DNA of 42,647 nucleotides, from NCBI RefSeq assembly GCF_002584535.1, contig NZ_NUOT01000025.1:1-42647 (forward strand). Reading direction: 5' to 3'. Within the stretch, counting starts at the first letter, position 1. Each line of letters begins with the position of its first letter. The position numbers were made by a program, and so were the translations under genes. The notes under the pieces were generated by a model. That model did not search any database. It had not been told where the DNA came from and was given only the letters and a program-made list of their open reading frames with translations. Positions 33,849 through 40,349 of the stretch are shown here, piece by piece. This stretch comes from Bacillus cereus. GTDB lineage: Bacteria; Bacillota; Bacilli; Bacillales; Bacillaceae_G.

Positions 33849-34235
33849 ATGAATACAGCGATTACTGAAAAACATATTTATGGAAAAAAGGTAAGAACAA
33901 ATAATCAAAATACAGATGCCATACTTAATCTATGGGAAGAATTTCTTCGTTTAGATTTAAAAGGTGATGTATATGGTGTTTATACGAACTATGAAAGTGA
34001 TTTTACAGGTGATTATGATTTATATATTGGCACGGAAGAGAAACTTGTTGAGGAAAGTAATGTCATCATTCCCGCTGGTAACTACCATGTTGTAGAAGTA
34101 GATCATAGTGATCCCAAAGGTGTCTTTAACGCTTGGGTGGATATTTGGAACAGTGATATCAAAAGAGCATATAAAACAGATTTTGAATTTTATTCTAAAG
34201 ATGGAAGTATAAAAATATTTCTGTCGGTTGAATAG
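33849..34235 (+). CDS. GyrI-like/effector-binding-domain protein
   Basis: A 128-residue stand-alone effector-binding (AraC_E_bind/GyrI-like) protein. Seen: VYGVYTNYESDFTGDYDLYIGTE near residue 42 and the IPAGNYHVVEVDHSDPKGVFNAWVDIWN block, where this fold has its ligand cavity. It lacks a DNA-binding domain, so it may bind a small molecule or a partner protein. GTGGGGGAA precedes the ATG, and an extended -10 (TGCTATACT, 33811-33819) suggests its own promoter. Next to the WYL regulator on the same strand, likely its target. Confidence 0.8.
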   Translation: MNTAITEKHIYGKKVRTNNQNTDAILNLWEEFLRLDLKGDVYGVYTNYESDFTGDYDLYIGTEEKLVEESNVIIPAGNYHVVEVDHSDPKGVFNAWVDIWNSDIKRAYKTDFEFYSKDGSIKIFLSVE

Positions 34236-34244
34236 TAAATAATT

Positions 34245-34280
34245 AACCGGTTCCTATACAAGGAACCGGTTGTTTTGCTC
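34245..34280 (+). terminator. terminator of the GyrI-like gene
   Basis: AACCGGTTCC (34245-34254) pairs perfectly with GGAACCGGTT (34262-34271), then GTTTT. Confidence 0.85.
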
Positions 34281-34296
34281 CAATATCGGAAAGAAT

Positions 34297-34425
34297 TCAC
34301 AAAAAAAATCGCATTCGCCTTTTGAAGTCTGTTTCCCAATGATAACCATAAGCGAGGCGGAGTTTATTAATAAAAATCCCTCGGGTATGTTGGAGTTTTT
34401 CATAACATTGTATAGCCCATTTCAA
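34297..34425 (-). pseudogene. possible C-terminal gene remnant
   Basis: A minus-strand frame of about 42 codons (TTG at 34425, TGA at 34297) encodes a basic, aromatic-rich sequence with INKLRLAYGYHWETDF and RRMRFFL at the end. It has no ATG and no ribosome site. It reads like a coding fragment rather than random AT-rich spacer, but I recognise no family. Confidence 0.3.
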
Positions 34426-34459
34426 AAGGAATATTTTTTGTTTTCATGAAATCTTCCTT

Positions 34460-35143
34460 CTATCTTTTTTGATAGGATACATATTTGTTTACAACGGCTT
34501 TAGCCAGACAAGTAGATGAATCCACAAAACAAAGGTTATGTAGTTCTGTACCCCATATAACATTCAAATCTGTACAAGCGATAATAACGGCATCTACGGA
34601 TTCACCCAATTCTGTGCAAAGTGTACGCCATAATTCGCTTGCTTCACTTATGTTTCCAGATTTTATTTTCGATATAATTTGAGTGCCATCTCTTTGCCAG
34701 TTGTCTTTATGTATGTAGTCCATACCGCGTTTTGAAATTCCATCTTGATATATGCCAGATTGAACAGTCGCATCAGTAGCTAAAAGAGCTACTTTTTTTA
34801 CGTGATCGGGTATTTCTTTTATTGTTTCATCAACCATATTTAAAATGGGAACTGAAATAGAATTTTGTAATTGATCAAAATACAGATGAGCTGTATTACA
34901 TGGCATGGCGATAAAATCCACACCTGTACTTTCCAGTTTTTGTGCACCATGTACAATAGCCTGTTTCATATCCTTATGATTAATAGGCCTATCCATATAA
35001 AAAGGTGTTGGACAAGAATAAATCATCATATGTGGGAAGTCCATATCGTACTTTGCGCCGTATATCTTTTGGCATTGTTCAACTACTGTATCAACGAATG
35101 GTCCTGTTGATTTTGGTCCCATTCCTGCTAGTATTCCAATCAT
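34460..35143 (-). CDS. aspartate/glutamate racemase-family protein
   Basis: A 227-residue cofactor-independent racemase of the Asp/Glu/hydantoin family, similar in type to RacX. Seen: GILAGMGPKSTGPF at the N-terminus, the first catalytic cysteine in IAMPCNTAH near residue 84, and the second in IIACTDLN near 190. Both are intact, so racemisation of an amino acid is plausible; some relatives act on several D-amino acids. ATG 35143 is chosen for GGGAGAG eight bases upstream; the longer frame to 35167 has none. No operon partner is evident. Confidence 0.82.
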   Translation of the reverse strand: MIGILAGMGPKSTGPFVDTVVEQCQKIYGAKYDMDFPHMMIYSCPTPFYMDRPINHKDMKQAIVHGAQKLESTGVDFIAMPCNTAHLYFDQLQNSISVPILNMVDETIKEIPDHVKKVALLATDATVQSGIYQDGISKRGMDYIHKDNWQRDGTQIISKIKSGNISEASELWRTLCTELGESVDAVIIACTDLNVIWGTELHNLCFVDSSTCLAKAVVNKYVSYQKR

Positions 35144-35196
35144 TGTTGTATCTCTCCCTAATTTCATAATCTAAATTTAGAAATTCTTGTTTTCAT

Positions 35197-35889
35197 CTAC
35201 ATGTTCCTTCTTTTTCGTACAAGAGAAAGAAATAATCCTATTAATACAACTGAATATGCAAGTGCCCATGCAGTAAGCCAAAGCACACGGACAGGTAAAT
35301 GATGTTCATGTTGACCAAGCATCATAAAATGATTAATAGGAGGGAAGAACCATAATAATTCTGGCATGTCTTTTTTGAGACGAATGGATGCGATTGTAAT
35401 CAGTAATACAAATGAAAGGCTAAGCCAAGCTGTACTTGCTTTTTGTATGATATTTCGTGTAAATAAAGTTGTGATAGAAGTACCCAGTATAGATAAAGAA
35501 AAGTGGACAAGGAAACCAGTTATAAATAATGATACTGTCATTTTTTCGTTAAACATATGAAAGGCAATTGGGTATATAACAGATATAAGGGATAGAACAC
35601 TACAAATGAGAAGTACTGTTACATATTTACTAAGGTATAAGGCCTGTATGCTTTTGGTATGAGAAAGAGTAATTTGTTCTTGAACAGGGTCTTCCGTATG
35701 AAACAGTGTGATGGTGATCCAAGCTGAAAGTAGGTAGAGCATAAGTGCGGTTTCTAAATATGTTGTAACAATCGGATTTGGCGTATAGGCATAGACAAAG
35801 AGCAAACTTATGATGTACATCGCGATTGGTGGAACATACTTGTACGACTTTGTATAATCAAGAAAATTGTAGCGAATGAGTGCAATCAT
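35197..35889 (-). CDS. ABC exporter membrane subunit
   Basis: A 230-residue membrane protein with six predicted helices. It begins MIALIRYNFLDYTKSYKYVPP and ends in a basic tail VRKRRNM. Typical of ABC-2-like permeases in two-gene exporters; no substrate can be named. I chose ATG 35889 (GAAGGATC upstream); the frame extending to 36027 lies inside the ATPase gene. The 32-bp overlap with the ATPase gene implies coupled translation. Confidence 0.78.
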   Translation of the reverse strand: MIALIRYNFLDYTKSYKYVPPIAMYIISLLFVYAYTPNPIVTTYLETALMLYLLSAWITITLFHTEDPVQEQITLSHTKSIQALYLSKYVTVLLICSVLSLISVIYPIAFHMFNEKMTVSLFITGFLVHFSLSILGTSITTLFTRNIIQKASTAWLSLSFVLLITIASIRLKKDMPELLWFFPPINHFMMLGQHEHHLPVRVLWLTAWALAYSVVLIGLFLSLVRKRRNM

Positions 35890-36745
35890 AAAGATCCTTC
35901 TTTCGGTTTTGGAATTTAGGTTGTAGCAATGTAACGGACGCATTGTTATGTAATAAATAGTGAAGTATGTCATTTGTATAAGCCTTTTCAATTTGTAATT
36001 GAATGAGGCTCTGGTTAGATGCGACATGTATGCAGCCAGATTGTTTTTGTAACTTTGTAATAGAAAATGTATACGGTACAGTTGCTTCTATGTAGATATG
36101 CTCTTTCGGGATTGCATCAGATGTTAAAAGTCTATCCTCTGCAATCGTACGATTAGCTAGTGTCACAATTCGGTCAGCAAAATTTTCTAATAGCTGTTTC
36201 TCATGGCAGGTGAAGAGAACGGTAAGACCTTGTTGTTTTAATGTAAGCAATATTTGCTCGAGTTCTTGTTGTGATTTTAGATCAAGACCTGAAAGCGGCT
36301 CATCTAAAATTAAAAGATCTACGTTGCTAAGGAGTGCTTGGATAATACCAGCCTTGTGCTTCATTCCTTTTGAAAAATTCTTTACAACGGAATGATTGAC
36401 GTGCTCTAAATGAAAAAGCTCTAGTAGGGGTGGGATTTTATTTTGTAAATGCTCTTGAGATAACCCGTGAATACGACCAAGGTGATACAAATAGTCTTCC
36501 AGTGTAAAACGAATATCCTCTGGAAAATGTTCAGGTACATATCCGATTTTCATGTCGGGTTGTTTCTTGATTGTTCCAGTTGTAGGAGTAATAAATCCAG
36601 TAACTATTTTGAGGAGTGTACTTTTTCCAGTACCATTCCCACCAATAATGGCAGCTGCTTGTCCTTTTGGAATAGATAAGTGAATGTCTTCTAAGATTAG
36701 CTGTTTTCCATATCTCTTTGTTAGCCCTTTCAATTCTATCAACAA
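35858..36745 (-). CDS. ABC exporter ATPase
   Basis: A 295-residue ATPase. Walker A is GGNGTGKSTLL near residue 36, the signature is NFSKGMKHKAG near 122, Walker B is LLILDEPLSGLD, and the switch histidine is in LFTCHEKQ. The first 200 residues are the nucleotide-binding domain. About 90 more form a C-terminal extension. The start is one of two adjacent TTG codons (36745 or 36742), seven to ten bases after GGAAGG. Paired with the permease gene that overlaps its end. Confidence 0.88.
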   Translation of the reverse strand: MLIELKGLTKRYGKQLILEDIHLSIPKGQAAAIIGGNGTGKSTLLKIVTGFITPTTGTIKKQPDMKIGYVPEHFPEDIRFTLEDYLYHLGRIHGLSQEHLQNKIPPLLELFHLEHVNHSVVKNFSKGMKHKAGIIQALLSNVDLLILDEPLSGLDLKSQQELEQILLTLKQQGLTVLFTCHEKQLLENFADRIVTLANRTIAEDRLLTSDAIPKEHIYIEATVPYTFSITKLQKQSGCIHVASNQSLIQLQIEKAYTNDILHYLLHNNASVTLLQPKFQNRKKDLYDCTHSLQFS

Positions 36746-36811
36746 AATATTTACCTTCCTTCTTTGTAAGGTTTACACATCCATTATATGGTAAATTTTG
36801 TCGATAGGACA

Positions 36812-36842
36812 ATAAAAAAGCCGTGCAGTGTATGCACGGCTT
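36812..36842 (-). terminator. mnmM (ytqB) terminator
   Basis: On the minus strand AAGCCGTGCA (36842-36833) pairs with TGCACGGCTT (36827-36818) and runs into T residues. The first arm overlaps the stop codon. Confidence 0.85.
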
Positions 36843-37413
36843 ATCGCTTTTCAATCGCCACGATAAATGGCGGATTATTTTGTTGGTTAATGAATCCGTA
36901 ACGAAGCACGTGGGTTTGTGTTTGATCCAGTTCTTCAGCGAATTTCAGTACAGCATCACGTTCTATTTGTCCTTCAGGATGTCCGTGATAAATGACAAGA
37001 ACGATGATTCCTTCTGGTGCCATGATGTCTAATAATTGTTCGATGGCAGCTATCGTTGAATTTGGTTTTGTAACGATATGTTTGTCACCGCCAGGAAGGT
37101 AACCTAAGTTAAAAATGGCTCCAGTCACTTTCCCTCTTGCTTCTTCTGGTAATACGGATAACAAAGTGTCGTGGCTGTCATGAATAAGAACAGTTCGTTC
37201 TTCTAGGCCTTTTTCTTTTAGACGAGCAGTCGAGTTTTCAATTGCTTCCTGCTGAATATCAAATCCAAATACTCTCCCGCTCTCTCCAATGATTTCCGCT
37301 AGAAAGCAAGTATCATGACCGTTTCCAAGTGTTGCATCTACAGCATAATCGCCTTCTTTAACAGCTGTTTGCAAAAGAGTGCGTGCAAACGGCAAGACAC
37401 GTTCTAATTTCAT
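36841..37413 (-). CDS. ytqB: tRNA 5-aminomethyl-2-thiouridine methyltransferase MnmM (YtqB)
   Basis: A 190-residue class I SAM-dependent methyltransferase. Motif I is AVDATLGNGHDTCFLA near residue 24, motif II is VFGFDIQQEAI, and motif IV is GAIFNLGYLPGGDKHI near 99. Recent work, as I recall it, names B. subtilis YtqB MnmM, the enzyme that methylates nm5s2U to mnm5s2U at the wobble position of tRNA. ATG 37413 has GAGGTGA upstream and overlaps the ytqA stop by four bases (ATGA). The longer frame to 37512 is inside ytqA. Confidence 0.88.
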   Translation of the reverse strand: MKLERVLPFARTLLQTAVKEGDYAVDATLGNGHDTCFLAEIIGESGRVFGFDIQQEAIENSTARLKEKGLEERTVLIHDSHDTLLSVLPEEARGKVTGAIFNLGYLPGGDKHIVTKPNSTIAAIEQLLDIMAPEGIIVLVIYHGHPEGQIERDAVLKFAEELDQTQTHVLRYGFINQQNNPPFIVAIEKR

Positions 37414-38369
37414 ACTGATTTCACCTCGTTTGCATATTTCCCTTGCCAGCTTCCGCGGCGTACAAATTCTGCATCTATGGAATTTAATACCTCCCATTTG
37501 TTTAAGCTCCACATTGGACCAATCATTAAGTCAGGTGGACCGTCACCTGTGATACGATGCACAATCATATTTGCTGGAATAATCTCAAGTTGATCGACAA
37601 CGAGACTTACATAATTCTCGAGAGAAAGAAATTCTAATTGTCCTTTTTCATATTGCTTCACCATTGGCGTTCCTTTTAATAAATGGAGCAAATGAATTTT
37701 AATTCCTTGCACATCAAGTTTGGCTACTTCACGCGCCGTTTCCATCATCATGTCGTAGTCTTCAAGTGGGAGACCGTTAATAATATGAGAGCATACTCTA
37801 ATGCCGTGTTTACGAAGCTTGTTTACACCTTCCACATATGACGGATAGTCATGGGCACGGTTAATAAGATTTGCTGTGCGCTCGTGAACAGTTTGTAGTC
37901 CAAGTTCGACCCAAAGATATGTCCGTTTATTTAAATCAGCTAAATATTCCACAACATCGTCAGGTAAGCAGTCAGGGCGAGTAGCAATGGAAAGACCAAC
38001 AACGTCTTTTTCTGCTAAAAGTGGTTCGAATTTTTCTTTTAACACTTCTAATGGAGCGTGTGTGTTTGTGTATGCTTGGAAATAAGCGATACACTTTCCA
38101 TCCTTCCATTTTGAATGCATTTTTTCTTTCATTTCATGATACTGCGTTATAACATCATCGCGGCGATCACCAGCAAAGTCACCAGAACCGGCAGCGCTGC
38201 AAAATGTGCATCCGCCGTATGCAACTGTGCCATCACGGTTTGGACAATCAAATCCAGCGTCTAATGAAACTTTAAAGATTTTTTCGCCGAACTCTTTTCG
38301 TAAGTGATAATTCCACGTATGGTAACGTTTATTGTCATTTGTATATGGAAAAGGGTTTTGAGCCTTCAT
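37410..38369 (-). CDS. ytqA: radical-SAM protein YtqA (MnmL), tRNA wobble-uridine modification
   Basis: A 319-residue radical-SAM protein. The cluster-binding cysteines lie in FDCPNRDG and GGCTFCSAAGSGDF, near residues 41-58; the long first interval is typical of this subgroup. The usual GLSIATRPDCLPD and WVELGLQTVHERT strands of the TIM barrel follow. In B. subtilis this gene and the next are reported to act together in mnm5s2U synthesis (MnmL and MnmM), from memory. AGGAGGGA precedes the ATG. It overlaps ytqB by four bases. Confidence 0.88.
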   Translation of the reverse strand: MKAQNPFPYTNDNKRYHTWNYHLRKEFGEKIFKVSLDAGFDCPNRDGTVAYGGCTFCSAAGSGDFAGDRRDDVITQYHEMKEKMHSKWKDGKCIAYFQAYTNTHAPLEVLKEKFEPLLAEKDVVGLSIATRPDCLPDDVVEYLADLNKRTYLWVELGLQTVHERTANLINRAHDYPSYVEGVNKLRKHGIRVCSHIINGLPLEDYDMMMETAREVAKLDVQGIKIHLLHLLKGTPMVKQYEKGQLEFLSLENYVSLVVDQLEIIPANMIVHRITGDGPPDLMIGPMWSLNKWEVLNSIDAEFVRRGSWQGKYANEVKSV

Positions 38370-38481
38370 TACATATCCCTCCTAAAACCTAAAATGAAAC
38401 AAAATCCATTATAACATACTCATAAGGTCAATATGGAAGGGACACACTAAGGGGGAATTAACGGCAAGGAGGAAAAATGTA

Positions 38482-38745
38482 ATGGCAGAGCGTCAATCAC
38501 TTGAAGAATATATTACGCAAGCAGAGCAAGCGATCGAATATGCAAAAGAACAATTAGATATTGGAAGTAGACAAGAGCATTACAACACAATGGAGTATTC
38601 TGATGCGCAGTTAAAATTGGAACAGGCTTATAACGATTTACAAGTAATGCAGCAACACGCAAATGATGAACAGCGTGAACAGTTAAACCGTGCACGTATG
38701 GCGGTTCGTCAATTGCAGCATCAAATGATTATTACACCACACTAA
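38482..38745 (+). CDS. ytzC: YtzC/DUF2524 coiled-coil protein
   Basis: An 87-residue soluble helical protein with heptad-like charge spacing along EEYITQAEQAIEYAKEQLDIG and AQLKLEQAYNDLQVMQQHAND, followed by QREQLNRARMAVRQLQHQM. It matches the YtzC family in length and start. Function is unknown. GGAGGAAAA lies upstream, and a minimal ATG-TAA precedes the real ATG. Seventeen bases separate it from a small basic peptide gene, likely on the same transcript. Confidence 0.82.
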   Translation: MAERQSLEEYITQAEQAIEYAKEQLDIGSRQEHYNTMEYSDAQLKLEQAYNDLQVMQQHANDEQREQLNRARMAVRQLQHQMIITPH

Positions 38746-38761
38746 TAAGGAGTGAATGAAA

Positions 38762-38911
38762 GTGGCAAAGCGCTCAGATCAAAACAACCCAGAGCAAAAA
38801 ACACAAAATGGGCATAACGCAGAATTTTCAAATGAACTTGATCCAGTAGTACAAGCAAAACAGCGGAATCGTAAAAAGGGACAACCGCAAAAATCGAAAC
38901 AATCAGAGTAA
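38762..38911 (+). CDS. small basic, disordered protein (SASP-like composition)
   Basis: A 49-residue peptide beginning (M)AKRSDQNNPEQKTQNGHN, with FSNELDPVVQAKQRNRKKG and a QPQKSKQSE tail. It is rich in Asn, Gln, Lys and Arg, with no hydrophobic core. The composition resembles minor small acid-soluble spore proteins, but I do not match it to a named one. The start is GTG 38762, nine bases after AAGGAG. An in-frame ATG at 38756 is only three bases from that site. A terminator follows directly, which supports a real gene. Confidence 0.65.
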   Translation: MAKRSDQNNPEQKTQNGHNAEFSNELDPVVQAKQRNRKKGQPQKSKQSE

Positions 38912-38912
38912 G

Positions 38913-38945
38913 CCAGGTCGCAGTATGACCTGGTTTTATTTTTTG
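38913..38945 (+). terminator. terminator after the small basic protein gene
   Basis: CCAGGTC (38913-38919) pairs with GACCTGG (38927-38933) and is followed by TTTTATTTTTT. Confidence 0.85.
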
Positions 38946-39007
38946 TAATTTTGAGCACCTACATTATAATTAAGTTTCAAGTAAGAATAGTAACGGAGGA
39001 ATGAATA

Positions 39008-39370
39008 ATGATTGCACATATCGGTACAGTAGCAGTTTACGTAGAGGATCAACAAAAGGCACTTGAATTTTGGACGGAACAGGCTGGATTTGAAGTATAC
39101 CGTAATGACCCAATGGGACCAAATGCAAGCTGGATTGAAGTAGGACCAAAAGGAACACGTTCTCACTTAGTTATTTATCCAAAATCAATGATGCCAAATG
39201 CAAATGAATTAAAAGCATCGATCGTATTTGTAACAGAAAATATTACAGAAACGTATGAAACAATGAAGAAGAACGGGGTAGAGTTTACGCAAGAGCCGAA
39301 TGAAATGGCGTGGGGAACGTTTTCTATTTTTAAAGATAATGAAGGAAATGAGTTTGTTTTAAAGGGTTAG
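39008..39370 (+). CDS. VOC-family (glyoxalase-like) protein
   Basis: A 120-residue single VOC domain of paired beta-alpha-beta-beta-beta modules. It opens MIAHIGTVAVYVEDQQKALEFWTEQAGFEV, and the second module ends WGTFSIFKDNEGNEFVLKG with the usual Glu. Candidate metal ligands are His4, His53 (in RSHLVIY) and the terminal Glu. Members include glyoxalases, dioxygenases and resistance proteins; the substrate is unknown. GGAGGA precedes the ATG by seven bases. Confidence 0.85.
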   Translation: MIAHIGTVAVYVEDQQKALEFWTEQAGFEVYRNDPMGPNASWIEVGPKGTRSHLVIYPKSMMPNANELKASIVFVTENITETYETMKKNGVEFTQEPNEMAWGTFSIFKDNEGNEFVLKG

Positions 39371-39377
39371 TGCTATG

Positions 39378-39411
39378 AAAAGTTGAGTTTATACAAACTC
39401 AACTTTTTTAT
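39378..39411 (+). terminator. terminator of the VOC gene
   Basis: AAAAGTTGAGTTT (39378-39390) pairs perfectly with AAACTCAACTTTT (from 39395), then T residues. Confidence 0.88.
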
Positions 39412-39423
39412 CATATTTAGCGA

Positions 39424-39466
39424 GAAGACCCCTACCTCAAGCGCTTAACGGTAGGTGGGGGGAGTT
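39424..39466 (-). repeat. IS200/IS605-like palindrome, copy 2
   Basis: CCCC (39429-39432), a bulged T, and ACCT (39434-39437) pair with AGGT (39453-39456) and GGGG (39457-39460). Read on the minus strand it opens GAACTCCCCCC and closes GAGGTAGGGGT, nearly the same as copy 1 at 18436-18475. No transposase is present. It lies 105 bp before the BceA-like gene. Confidence 0.45.
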
Positions 39467-39571
39467 CAATTATATTACAAAAGTGTAAGGTGAATGTAAT
39501 GTTAAGCAATAGCAGATATCTTCCAAAAGGCGCAAAATAGGAAATGGAAAAACAAGCGTAGGAGGATATAT

Positions 39572-40333
39572 ATGAACAAACCAGTTGTAGACGTTAAAAG
39601 TGTTCAAAAAGTGTACGGTAAAAAAGGTGAGAGTCAATCACACGCATTAAAAGGTGTATCATTCTCAATTCAAGAAGGTGAATTTGTTGGCATCATGGGG
39701 CCATCTGGTTCGGGGAAAACAACGTTACTAAATGTAATTTCAACATTAGATAAAGCAACAGGCGGTGTTGTTGAAATTGCAGGTACGGATATTACAAAGA
39801 TGAAGCAAGGTGAACTATCTGATTTCCGTTCTCAAAAATTAGGATTTATTTTCCAAGACTTTAATTTATTAGAGAACTTATCAATCTATGAAAACATCGC
39901 TTTACCGTTATCACTTCAAGGTGTTCCATCACGTAAAATTGGACCAAAAGTAGAGAAGGTAGCGGAAATGCTAGGAATTTCAGCAATACTTCAAAAGTAC
40001 CCTTCTGAAGTATCTGGTGGACAAAAACAACGCTCAGCAGCAGCGCGTGCACTTGTGCATGAACCAGCAATCATTTTAGGAGATGAACCAACAGGAGCAC
40101 TTGATTCTAAAAACGCAACAAGTCTTCTAGATGCGATGACAAATTTAAACGAAGAACAAGGCGTTTCTATTATGATGGTTACTCACGATCCATATAGTGC
40201 AAGTTACTGTCAGCGTATTTTATTCATTCAAGATGGAGAGCTATACAAAGAAATTCATCGCGGTGGTACGCGTGAAGCGTTCTATAAAGAAATTTTAGAT
40301 GTACTTGCAGACTTAGGTACACAAAAAGCATAA
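39572..40333 (+). CDS. BceA-type ABC transporter ATPase
   Basis: A 253-residue ATPase of the peptide-resistance (BceA/YxdL/MacB-like) class. Walker A is GPSGSGKTTLLN near residue 42, the Q-loop is FIFQDFNLLENL, the signature is VSGGQKQRSAAAR near 146, Walker B is AIILGDEPTGALD (Gly where many have Ala), and the switch histidine is in MMVTHDPYS. It pairs with the large permease 16 bp downstream. Such systems release antimicrobial peptides from lipid II-cycle intermediates. AGGAGGA precedes the ATG. No histidine kinase or response regulator is adjacent within the window. Confidence 0.88.
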   Translation: MNKPVVDVKSVQKVYGKKGESQSHALKGVSFSIQEGEFVGIMGPSGSGKTTLLNVISTLDKATGGVVEIAGTDITKMKQGELSDFRSQKLGFIFQDFNLLENLSIYENIALPLSLQGVPSRKIGPKVEKVAEMLGISAILQKYPSEVSGGQKQRSAAARALVHEPAIILGDEPTGALDSKNATSLLDAMTNLNEEQGVSIMMVTHDPYSASYCQRILFIQDGELYKEIHRGGTREAFYKEILDVLADLGTQKA

Positions 40334-40349
40334 GAAAGGAGGTTCAGGC

